From Hydrogenedens sp964549105 (lineage in GTDB: Bacteria > Hydrogenedentota > Hydrogenedentia > Hydrogenedentales > Hydrogenedentaceae), in the NCBI GenBank assembly GCA_964549105.1, contig CAZJTZ010000006.1, forward strand, positions 57,164 through 121,163: a stretch of DNA of 64,000 nucleotides. The letters run 5' to 3'. Under the pieces are notes generated by a model. The model saw nothing but the letters and a program-made list of their open reading frames with translations. It searched no databases and was not told the DNA's origin. A program made the translations under genes and the position numbers. Below are positions 53,587-62,513 of this stretch, piece by piece. The first letter of the stretch is position 1. The number at the start of each line of letters is the position of its first letter.

Positions 53587-55368
53587 ATGACACCTATTTT
53601 GCTGTTGGTTTCTTTTATGTTTTTATCAGTTGAGCAAGTGAGTATAAACAATTATGCTCTAAATGTAATAGATTTTGGTGCGAAAAATGATGGGTCTGTA
53701 GATGTGACGCAAGCATTTCAACAATCTCTGGATAAAGCCAGTGAAATAGGTGGAGGTATTGTCCTTGTTCCTGCGGGCACTTATAAAATTCTGGGAAATT
53801 TAAAAATTCCTGCGGGTGTAACATTGCAGGGGACATTTCGCACACCGCCAACCTCATCTTATCACAATAAACCCAATCTTGTGGGTTCTGTTTTGCATGC
53901 GTATTCAGGCAGGAATCAGCCAGAAGCAGAACCATTTATTACATTAGCAGGAAATAACGCAACGCTTTCAGGGGTCATTATTCTCTATCCTGAGTGGTCA
54001 ATGAATAATGTGCCCCCTATTCCCTATCCCCCTACCGTTTATGCAAAACAGGTTGAGGATGTAGGCGTTCTTGACTGTTGCATTATTAATCCTTATGAAG
54101 CCCTACATTTTCAGGACTCTGCAAGAATGATGATTCGGAATATCTTCGGTTATCCTTCATTTCGCGGGTTATATATAGACGCGTGCTATGACATATCGCG
54201 GGTAGAGAACTGCCATTTTTGGCCCTTCGGTGTGATGTATAAACCGAATGACCCTTATTGTCTATGGATAAACGAAAATGGTGTCGCCTTCGAGTTTGCA
54301 CGCACAGATTGGCAGTATGTAACGCATACCTTCTGCTTCGGCTACGGCGTGGGATATAAGTTTTCCAGTTCTAAAGTAGGCGGATGTAATGGTAGTTTTT
54401 TGGGAATCGGTGCAGACTGTTGTAAACGCGCAGTTTTAGTTGAAGGTATGCAACCGTTTGGATTATTGATTACTAATGGAGAATTTGTTGGACGCTGGGA
54501 AAGCACAGATTCCGCAGGTATTGAAATACTTCCTGATTCAGGTGCAGGCAAAATCAGTCTAATGAACTGTGCCTTCTGGGGACCGTTAGACCGTTGTATC
54601 TGGAACCGTAGTGCAAATGCACAACTCACTGTGATAGGCACTAATTTTTGGCAATGGGATATAAACAGTAAAGGAAGCCCTGCCATCCAGATAGACCGTG
54701 GCAAGATGATACTACAAGGGAATACCTTTGCGTTAGGTTTACTACATTCCGTTATAGGCAAGGATACAGAATCTGCCATTATTACAGGTAACCAAGCAGA
54801 AGGTGGATTGTTTGTAATCAATTATGCAGACAAGAGAACGCAATTATCATTAAACGAATTACCCCCTGAACTACCCAAAAAGAAATATTTAAAAAATTAT
54901 GTTTTAGAAATAGGAAATGTTGGAGATAGACCCTTTCTGAACAATTGGTATGGAGCAGAAAGTGCCCCTGAATGGAAAGAGTCGGGAACATATAAACGCT
55001 GGTCAAAACAACAATCATTAGTGCGTCTGCCTATACAACCAGAAAAGGAGTATACATTAACGATAGATGTCTATATCCCGCCACAAGCAAAACACGCAGA
55101 CAACGGAATTTTCCTAAATAGTGAACTACTGCTATCGTTTGGAGATTTGGAAGGAATTCAAAAGGTTTCAGTAAAAATTCCACCACAAACGCAGGATTTC
55201 ATTATACTTGGAATTCATTCTCACGCATGGGTACCCAAGCAGTATGACCCAAACTCGAAAGATGACCGTCCTTTAGGAATTGCTGTCAGTAAGATTCAGA
55301 TAAAATCTCGATTTGCACAGGGAAAGCCGTTTATACTAAACAACTTATTCAAATCCACACCCAAATAA
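53587..55368 (+). CDS. Secreted pectate-lyase-superfamily (right-handed beta-helix) protein
   Basis: A 593-residue exported protein. The start at 53587 is preceded by AAGGAG; the longer frame from 53539 overlaps the likely promoter. A signal peptide (about 1-18) precedes IDFGAKNDGSVDVTQAFQQS, the opening of the Pectate_lyase_3 beta-helix, then GIVLVPAGTYKILGNLKIPAG. Repeated strand-turn segments continue to about residue 430. The C-terminal 150 residues form a separate beta-rich domain. It could act on a polysaccharide or serve as a cell-surface beta-helix; I see no specific catalytic residues. Neighbours are a MATE transporter and glycosidase-like genes. Confidence 0.85.
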   Translation: MTPILLLVSFMFLSVEQVSINNYALNVIDFGAKNDGSVDVTQAFQQSLDKASEIGGGIVLVPAGTYKILGNLKIPAGVTLQGTFRTPPTSSYHNKPNLVGSVLHAYSGRNQPEAEPFITLAGNNATLSGVIILYPEWSMNNVPPIPYPPTVYAKQVEDVGVLDCCIINPYEALHFQDSARMMIRNIFGYPSFRGLYIDACYDISRVENCHFWPFGVMYKPNDPYCLWINENGVAFEFARTDWQYVTHTFCFGYGVGYKFSSSKVGGCNGSFLGIGADCCKRAVLVEGMQPFGLLITNGEFVGRWESTDSAGIEILPDSGAGKISLMNCAFWGPLDRCIWNRSANAQLTVIGTNFWQWDINSKGSPAIQIDRGKMILQGNTFALGLLHSVIGKDTESAIITGNQAEGGLFVINYADKRTQLSLNELPPELPKKKYLKNYVLEIGNVGDRPFLNNWYGAESAPEWKESGTYKRWSKQQSLVRLPIQPEKEYTLTIDVYIPPQAKHADNGIFLNSELLLSFGDLEGIQKVSVKIPPQTQDFIILGIHSHAWVPKQYDPNSKDDRPLGIAVSKIQIKSRFAQGKPFILNNLFKSTPK

Positions 55369-55395
55369 ACCATTGTAGGAAGTTATTGAAAGGGC

Positions 55396-56754
55396 TTAAG
55401 ACTCTAACGCATTTTCAAAAGGCGTATGTATGAACTTAACTTTCCGTTTCCAGTATCCAACTTTATAATAAATGTAGAGGAATACCATTCCTGCTCCCCA
55501 TGCAATAGGCACTCCCCACCAGATACCCCTTGTCCCCCATATCGTAGATAAATATGCAGATAAGGGGACTCTCAAAATAAACTGTGAAAAAATAGCAACC
55601 AGCATGGGAACAAAGGTATCACCTGCTCCTCTCAATACACCCGTATATACGGACATAATGGCAAAGAAGAAATAGAAACCACTTACAATCCGCAAATACT
55701 CAGACCCTATTTCAATGACTTTGACATCACGATTGAAGATTGAAATCAAATAGTTAGGGAAGAAACCAAGAATAGAAGAAGTAATTGCACATATAGATAG
55801 AGTCATTACCAGTGTACTTACCACTCCTCTATGGACTCTATTTAATTTGCCTGCACCCAGGTTCTGTCCAACAAAAACAGTAATAGCCATACCAAAATTG
55901 AATATCGGCATCATAGCAAATGACTCTATTCTCATAGCAGCCGTATATCCTGCTAAAACATCTGCTCCAAAACGGTTCACAATATAAAAAAGGCACATCA
56001 TACCTATACCAACTATCGCATGTTGAACTCCAGCAGGAAACCCGATAAATATACTTTGCTTAAAAATCTGCTTGTCGAATACCCACTTCCTATGCAATCG
56101 GAATATAGTATTTTTCTTTATCATAAAATAAATTCCCAGAAAGAAAGCCAATGTCTGTGATATAACTGTGGCAATGGCTGCCCCACCTACTCCTTGTTTT
56201 AGGGCTAATACAAAGAAAAGGTCAAGAAACACATTTACCGTTGTAGAAAAGATTAATAGATAAAGAGGCGTTTGGGAATCTCCCACACCCCGCAAAACAG
56301 AGGCGAGAAGATTATAGCCAAACGAAAAAGGAACACCTAAAAAGATAATAAAGAGGTATAACTTTGCATCTTCACGAATATCCGCAGGTGTTCTCAAAAG
56401 AGTCTGGATAAAGTCATTGAGAGCAATTCCTACAAACATCAAGGCAATAGACATAAAAAAGGTAAAGATGTATCCCGTTGAGACAGTCCGTCTAATCCGT
56501 TCTATCTCTTTCGCACCAAAAAATTGAGAGACCAATACAGAAACACCCATCGTGACACCAATCATACTGGAAACGGCTACAAACATGACAGGAAAACTAA
56601 TTCCAACCGCAGCCATTGCGCCTTTACCAACAAATTGTCCTACAATAATAGCGTCTGCCATATTGTAAAACTGCTGAAAAACATTTCCAATAAGAAGTGG
56701 AATTGTAAACCTGAATATATGGCGGGCTATTTTGCCTTCAGTCATGTCATACAT
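55396..56754 (-). CDS. MATE family efflux transporter
   Basis: A 452-residue, 12-helix transporter of the MATE type. It starts MYDMTEGKIARHIFRFTIPL (start ATG 56754 rather than the TTG at 56772) and has LIGNVFQQFYNMADAIIVGQFVG, typical of the NorM/DinF-like subgroup. Internal duplication is visible (the second half has QNLGAGKLNRVHRGV). It would export a small molecule with sodium or protons. It converges with the pectate-lyase gene, 27 bases apart. Confidence 0.93.
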   Translation of the reverse strand: MYDMTEGKIARHIFRFTIPLLIGNVFQQFYNMADAIIVGQFVGKGAMAAVGISFPVMFVAVSSMIGVTMGVSVLVSQFFGAKEIERIRRTVSTGYIFTFFMSIALMFVGIALNDFIQTLLRTPADIREDAKLYLFIIFLGVPFSFGYNLLASVLRGVGDSQTPLYLLIFSTTVNVFLDLFFVLALKQGVGGAAIATVISQTLAFFLGIYFMIKKNTIFRLHRKWVFDKQIFKQSIFIGFPAGVQHAIVGIGMMCLFYIVNRFGADVLAGYTAAMRIESFAMMPIFNFGMAITVFVGQNLGAGKLNRVHRGVVSTLVMTLSICAITSSILGFFPNYLISIFNRDVKVIEIGSEYLRIVSGFYFFFAIMSVYTGVLRGAGDTFVPMLVAIFSQFILRVPLSAYLSTIWGTRGIWWGVPIAWGAGMVFLYIYYKVGYWKRKVKFIHTPFENALES

Positions 56755-56926
56755 AAATATACACCAATACAAAAAAGAATAGAAATTGCTTAATACGGAT
56801 TGCTTAGTGGGGAAATAACATTTTTTTATTATACCATTTTTGACTCATTTGCCATAATAAGTATAGTATTATTCCGTATATGTGCTCTATGCTTATCTAA
56901 TTTTTTAACGAACAAAGGGAAGATAT

Positions 56927-59900
56927 ATGAATAAAAAGTTTTGTCTTTTGACTATTGCCATTTCTTGCCTAATGACTTTTACAGTTGCGTTGTTTGCAGA
57001 AGAAATGGAGGTAGGAGGCGATATAAATCGTTCTAAAGCCCTTCTACTGATAACGGAACCTCAGTCGGAATGGGCATTGGCTGCCAATGATATAGAAACC
57101 GTCCTTAATAAATCTTACAATGTAAGTAAGCAGGATATAGATACCTTTCTACTGAATAATCAAGCCCTTGATGATGTGGATTTGTTAGTCGTAATGCCCG
57201 GATTTTCTCTACCCATCGCTACTGTTTCTTCTATTATAAATTTTCTAGAGAAAGGAGGTGATTTGATAGCCTTTGGAGCACCTTTGTGGAAAAATGAACT
57301 TATCTGGGATGGCAAGCATTGCTACAAGCCTATAGATTATATTAAGTCGTACTACACGGAACTTGTTCCTACCCGCCAACTCTTTGATGAAATCAATGCA
57401 AATGACTGGACCTGGGCAAGTAGTAATAGCCAATTGCCTTCCAGATTGGAATATGAAAAAATAAAAGGCATAATTCCTGACAGGGAACTTTCAGGTGTGC
57501 ATGTATCTATTCAGGACTTGAAAAGTTGGGATATATTTATTTCTCCACTTATTCAAAATCCATTTCCAGAGCAACATCAAGAAACTGTATTTTTTGCAAA
57601 AGGGGATAGTTTAACAGAATACCTGACAATTGAATGGCGTGAACAGGACAGTTCTCGCTGGATTGCCTCCGTCCCGCTGGGCACGGATTGGAAACTTTAC
57701 GCACTCACCCCAGATAAATTCAAACTATGGGAAGGTCCTCCATCTCGCACAGGGACTTCCTTCAATCCGCAGAATGCGGTTCAATGTTGTATCGGTCTGG
57801 CTATGACTCATTCGCCTATTCGTGCTGGTCAGCATGAGTTCTGGATTGCAGGTTTTGGAACCGCACCTGTAAAGGAAGGTTATCAATTGCTTATGCAAGC
57901 GATAGAAACACCTAAATTAGAACTTTTCTCTCCTGATTACAAATTCTACTCATCTAACGATATTCATTACATCTCTTCGGAATCCGAGTTAGGTCTGGAA
58001 AGGTATCCACTCATTGTACCTGCTGACTTATTGCTAATGCACCCGCGTCCAAGGGGTGGTGGCTTTTTGAAGCAAAGGTCCTGGCGATGGATACCCTTAG
58101 TCCATGCGTGGGGAACAGGAGAAGAATGGCGTGGAACAGCCGCAGCAACCATGATATATAATAAGGAATCATACGCAAACTCTGTTCAAACTTGCTTCGC
58201 AATTCAAAATGCCGCATGGTATCAGGATGAATGGTTCTTAAAATATTTTTCAAGGTTGGTTCATCGTATCCAGACAGGGATTTTTTTGGTAGATGGCGGA
58301 AATAATTTTTATACCACTTTCCCGGAGCAAAAACTTACCTTAGGTGCTACGGTCTGCTCCACAACGAAGAAAAACCTTCCAAATATGAGTGTTCAAATAT
58401 TGTTAAAAAACTGGCAGAACAATATATTATGGAAAGAAGAATTTCCTATTCAGGTTGAGCCACTAAAAACAAATCAAGTTCAGAAAGAGATGGATTTTCC
58501 AGAAGGGGCAAGTGATAATTTGTTGGTTGAATGCTATTTAAAGATGGGAGACGAAGTGGTTGATTTTGTTTCGCATGGATTAAATCGCTGGAAACCGAGT
58601 GATAAGAAGGAATACATTACGATTGAGAATGGCGATTTTATATATCAAGGGAAACGGTGGTGTCCTCAAGGTGTTAATTATATGCCGTCATCTGGAATAG
58701 GCACAGAAAATATTCATTATTTTGAGTATTGGTTAAGTGCAGAATCTTATGACCCATGGATAATCCAGAGAGATTTACAGCATATTGCAAATATGGGACT
58801 AAATTCTATTAGTGTCTTTTTATACCACAATAATATAAAAGAGCAAAACCTTCTGGATTTGCTATATAGAGCAGATTTATTGAGGCTAAAAGTAAACCTG
58901 TCGCTTCGACCTGGCACACCCTTTGACTTTGAATGGGACAAGATAAAGGAAATGATAGAATACTGTCGTTTGCCTGAGCACGACGAGGTATTTGCTTATG
59001 ATTTGGCATGGGAACCACTTTTTTCTGGGCACGAAGGTAGAAAACGCTATGACGCAGAATGGACAAAATGGGTCATAGAACGGTATGGCTCAGTTGAAAA
59101 TGCAGAAAAAGATTGGGGCTATCCCATACCCAGAGATGAACAGGGGAATATAACAAATCCGAAAGACGAAGTCTTAACCAATAATGGGGAATGGCGTATT
59201 ATGGCTTGTGCCTATCGCCGATTTTTAGACACATTGCTATACAAATATTACAGTCGGGCAAGGACACTTGTTCGTTCCATTGACCCTTATCATGCAGTTA
59301 GTTTCCGTATGACCGAAACCTCTGACCCTACATATAACAGTGCCAACCCATTGCCTTACGACTGGTATTACCTTGCACTGGCAGTGGACATTCTTGAACC
59401 AGAAGCATACGGTAGAGTTGGGGATTGGGAAAAGATTAAGCCAGGCTGGTTTCAAGTGGAATATGGCAGGTTCTGCAATCCAAACTTACCCCTCTTTTGG
59501 GCAGAGATGGGTTATTCTGTCTATCGGAAAAAAGTAGATGAATATCAATCTGCTCTGGAATTTCAGGCAAAATATTTTGAAGACTTTTATCGTCTGTTGC
59601 TGTATAGCGGCTCTGATGGTATATATTTCTGGTGGTATCCCGGTGGCTATCGTGTCAATGAAAAGAGTGATTTTGGAATTATCAATCCCGATGGGACATA
59701 TCGCCCCGCTACCGCAGTAATCAGAAAACATGCAAACATCTTCAACGAACAAGAATTTAAACCTTATGATTGCGAGATTGAAATTGACCGTGACAAAACC
59801 TCAATGGGCGTGGTAGGGATTTACCAAACAGTGCAAGAAGAATTCTGGCGACTGATTGACGAAGGGAAAAAGCCAAAACTCGTAAGTGCAGGAAGTAATA

Positions 59901-60343
59901 CCAATTCACAGAATTGTCCACTGATAGCCGTTGGGAATGTGCCCTATAATGGCAGCAATCCGTTAAAGTATCTGGACGCTTACTTTGACCGTATTGTCTG
60001 GCTGAAAGGGAGTGAAGAGGTAGATATTCATGAGCAGGATACCATTCAATTACTAAAAGGGACAGAAGCATTAGAGATGAAAGTTATATGCACAAATTTA
60101 GGTGAAGCAGAATGGGTGGTAGGAAATGAGCAAAGCCCAAATGAGGGAGAAGTGTTTTTACATATTCTTGCAAACAATGAACAACGAGTTACATTGAAAA
60201 ACCCACTGAAACGAGGACAACAAACTGAATTCCAATTTAAACTACCCATACAGGGTGTTCAAACAATGGAAATAACTATGGAAAGTTTTCATCGTGCCTA
60301 CTTCGGTCCCAAATCCACCTTTACAATAAAATTACAGGACTAA
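56927..60343 (+). CDS. Large secreted glycoside-hydrolase-like protein (GH-A clan)
   Basis: A 1138-residue protein with a signal peptide (about 1-24, ending LFAEE). Residues 30-330 resemble a glutamine-amidotransferase-like fold (DLLVVMPGFSLPIATVSSII, EKGGDLIAFGAPLW) of the kind found beside GH domains. From about residue 570 (IENGDFIYQGKRWCPQGVNY) a TIM-barrel glycosidase follows. The likely acid/base is Glu696 in YDLAWEPLF, the likely nucleophile Glu860 in LFWAEMGYS, 164 residues apart, which fits a retaining GH-A clan enzyme. A C-terminal beta domain (about 1020-1138) ends the protein. Exact GH family and substrate are unknown. Confidence 0.82.
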   Translation: MNKKFCLLTIAISCLMTFTVALFAEEMEVGGDINRSKALLLITEPQSEWALAANDIETVLNKSYNVSKQDIDTFLLNNQALDDVDLLVVMPGFSLPIATVSSIINFLEKGGDLIAFGAPLWKNELIWDGKHCYKPIDYIKSYYTELVPTRQLFDEINANDWTWASSNSQLPSRLEYEKIKGIIPDRELSGVHVSIQDLKSWDIFISPLIQNPFPEQHQETVFFAKGDSLTEYLTIEWREQDSSRWIASVPLGTDWKLYALTPDKFKLWEGPPSRTGTSFNPQNAVQCCIGLAMTHSPIRAGQHEFWIAGFGTAPVKEGYQLLMQAIETPKLELFSPDYKFYSSNDIHYISSESELGLERYPLIVPADLLLMHPRPRGGGFLKQRSWRWIPLVHAWGTGEEWRGTAAATMIYNKESYANSVQTCFAIQNAAWYQDEWFLKYFSRLVHRIQTGIFLVDGGNNFYTTFPEQKLTLGATVCSTTKKNLPNMSVQILLKNWQNNILWKEEFPIQVEPLKTNQVQKEMDFPEGASDNLLVECYLKMGDEVVDFVSHGLNRWKPSDKKEYITIENGDFIYQGKRWCPQGVNYMPSSGIGTENIHYFEYWLSAESYDPWIIQRDLQHIANMGLNSISVFLYHNNIKEQNLLDLLYRADLLRLKVNLSLRPGTPFDFEWDKIKEMIEYCRLPEHDEVFAYDLAWEPLFSGHEGRKRYDAEWTKWVIERYGSVENAEKDWGYPIPRDEQGNITNPKDEVLTNNGEWRIMACAYRRFLDTLLYKYYSRARTLVRSIDPYHAVSFRMTETSDPTYNSANPLPYDWYYLALAVDILEPEAYGRVGDWEKIKPGWFQVEYGRFCNPNLPLFWAEMGYSVYRKKVDEYQSALEFQAKYFEDFYRLLLYSGSDGIYFWWYPGGYRVNEKSDFGIINPDGTYRPATAVIRKHANIFNEQEFKPYDCEIEIDRDKTSMGVVGIYQTVQEEFWRLIDEGKKPKLVSAGSNTNSQNCPLIAVGNVPYNGSNPLKYLDAYFDRIVWLKGSEEVDIHEQDTIQLLKGTEALEMKVICTNLGEAEWVVGNEQSPNEGEVFLHILANNEQRVTLKNPLKRGQQTEFQFKLPIQGVQTMEITMESFHRAYFGPKSTFTIKLQD

Positions 60344-61196
60344 TACCTTGTAAAGATTAAGGGGTTAAATAAAGAATTTTACCCAAAGGTCGCCAGGTAA
60401 GATGTAAAGAACGCTAAGGAGAAACAAAATATTTTTTTTATTCTGTAGGGTTTGTCCAGAATATATTACTGTATGTGGTTAAACTCATCGTTTCTCCGAA
60501 TTAATGTATTCGACATATTTGCGTTTTGTAGCCTTTGAATATTTACCTTCTGTGTTTGATGTTTTTTTCGCGGGCAAAATGTCTATATTCCCCTACAACC
60601 CCTTATACATGGTTTATCCAGAATATATTCTCGAATACAATTTATTCAGAACAAAGACTCTCCCTCTTTGCGGAAGGGGGAGTCCTTATAGAGGGTGTTT
60701 GAAGGGAATTGACCCCTCCGTCGCTAACGCGATACACCCCCTTTGCAAGGTGAGGAGTTTTTTTGTTTTTCTTTTATGTTGAGTTGAACTGTATTTAAGA
60801 ATATTTCCTATATAAAACTATGTCGAAGGCTGTAAAGTATCGCATATAGGATGTTGTTATACCTCTTGAAACTTTGCCCGGGTGGCAACTCCCCTTTAAA
60901 AACCTCTTACAAATTGCCTTCTTATACATACAATACTCTTTTCTATCGCTATCTTGCTAAAAAGGTAATGAGAAGAAGGCGTATCGCTATACACCCCTAC
61001 ATTTCCAAAATTTATAGACAGATGTAAAAATTATCAAATGTATGCTAATTACATTTAAAAAAACACAGGCAGGAATGTCTGTACTACATAAGAATATGTT
61101 GGTATTGACTTTTTATTATAGAGAGAGAAAAAGTGATAACAAGCCACATTTCTCTTTGTTTGCTGCATAGTCAATTAGTTTCGGATATCTTTTGAT
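60344..61196. other. Long intergenic region with hairpin element
   Basis: An 853-base gap between convergent genes. It contains a hairpin repeat (60656-60770), a duplicated CCAGAATATATT at about 60454 and 60619, and otherwise AT-rich sequence. A 92-codon frame at 60504-60782 crosses the hairpin repeat and has no coding character. No RNA gene recognised. Confidence 0.5.
60656..60770. repeat. Imperfect inverted-repeat element with terminal T-run
   Basis: The left end has a hairpin (GACTCTCCCTC with GGGGGAGTC, 60656-60684). The right end reads CCCCCTTTGCAAGGTGAGGAG and then a T-rich run. The ends are rough inverted copies (ACTCTCCCTCTTTGC against GCAAGGTGAGGAGT). This is the look of a non-autonomous dispersed element; the T-run could also end the upstream transcript. 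Confidence 0.5.
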
Positions 61197-62513
61197 TTAA
61201 TAACTTGCGGAGATGTTTTTCTTGGAGACTATGGCGAAAACAGAGAGTATAATCATTGCGGTAGCGGATAGGGAAGCACCGATAATGAATGAGGTTGCTG
61301 GTCCTAATAGTTTCCAGAATAAGCCGAAAACAAGGCTTGCGGGAAGTGCAGACACGCCGATAAGTCCATTATACAAGCCATACGCGAAACCACGCGTTTC
61401 TACTGGCACTAAATCGGCAACCAGCGCTTTTTCAACACCTTCGGTGAAACCGTAATATGCTCCGTAAATTACAAGCAGTATCCAGAAGAACAAGTGTGTC
61501 TGAACAAAGCCCATACAAAGGTAAACAAAAGTGTAAACTCCCCAGCCCACAAGGATAACTCGGATACGTCCAAATCGGTCCGACAAACTTCCTCCTGGCA
61601 AACTGAACGATACCTTGGATATGTGAAGTAATACCCAGGCAAGGATAACACCTAACGGACCATAATGAAATTTTTCACTTCCATAGAACACAAGGAATAA
61701 GTCTGAACTGTTCCCCAGGGCAAATACTGTGATACTAACAAGGTAAAGGTAGAATGTTTTAGGAATAGAACGAATAGAGGCCGCATAATTTGGTTTATTT
61801 TCGTCGGTTTTCTTTTTTGCGTCTGTAACTTCCTTAACAAAAAATGCCAGAGCCAGAACGCCTATGATTCCTGGTATTACAGAGATAAGGAACAATACAC
61901 GGAAAGAAAATAGATTTGCCCGTTCTGGTGTCGTTTCCATGAATGGTAGAAACTGCTCGTTCAGCAACAAATACAGGATAACTATCGCTAATAGCGGACC
62001 GGTAACAGCCCCTACATGGTCCATCAAACGATGGAAACTGAATGCTATTCCACGATGTTCCTGTGGTGCTGATTCGCTTAACAATGCGTCACGCGGAGAG
62101 GTGCGTATTCCTTTACCAACGCGGTCGAGGAAACGGAAAAAGACCACCTGCAATCCTGTCTGTGAAAAAGCCATGAACAGACGGCATATAGTAGATATAA
62201 AATATCCTGCAACTGTGAGTCCTTTCCTGCGAGACAATTTATCACTGATATAACCTGACACAAGTTTCAAAAGGCTTGCCGTGCTTTCGGCAACGCCCTC
62301 CATGAGCCCTATATACACTGCGGCACTACCCGCAGGAACAAGTCCTGCAATGAATAGAGGTAAAAGTGGATAAACCATTTCTGAGGAAATATCTGTGAAC
62401 AAACTCGTCAAGCCTAAATATAGGATATTTCCTTTTAGTATTGTCCACCATGGCTGTCTCTTCTCCGCGTTATCGGGGGAAGTATTGTTTCCAGTCACTC
62501 CATTGGATAACAT
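61197..62513 (-). CDS. Major facilitator superfamily transporter
   Basis: A 438-residue, 12-helix MFS protein. The conserved first helix region YLGLTSLFTDISSEMVYPLL is followed by an A-motif-like GYISDKLSRRKGL between helices 2 and 3 and GGSLSDRFGRIRVILVG in the second half. The substrate is unknown. ATG 62513 has AAGGA about 10 bases upstream and lies 44 bases inside the preceding glycosidase gene in another frame, so the two are translationally coupled. A GTG at 62498 is an alternative start. Confidence 0.92.
   Translation of the reverse strand: MLSNGVTGNNTSPDNAEKRQPWWTILKGNILYLGLTSLFTDISSEMVYPLLPLFIAGLVPAGSAAVYIGLMEGVAESTASLLKLVSGYISDKLSRRKGLTVAGYFISTICRLFMAFSQTGLQVVFFRFLDRVGKGIRTSPRDALLSESAPQEHRGIAFSFHRLMDHVGAVTGPLLAIVILYLLLNEQFLPFMETTPERANLFSFRVLFLISVIPGIIGVLALAFFVKEVTDAKKKTDENKPNYAASIRSIPKTFYLYLVSITVFALGNSSDLFLVFYGSEKFHYGPLGVILAWVLLHISKVSFSLPGGSLSDRFGRIRVILVGWGVYTFVYLCMGFVQTHLFFWILLVIYGAYYGFTEGVEKALVADLVPVETRGFAYGLYNGLIGVSALPASLVFGLFWKLLGPATSFIIGASLSATAMIILSVFAIVSKKNISASY

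Noticed and set aside
60504..60782. 92-codon rightward frame
   Set aside because: It spans the hairpin repeat and AT-rich sequence, has an unlikely composition and lacks a Shine-Dalgarno.
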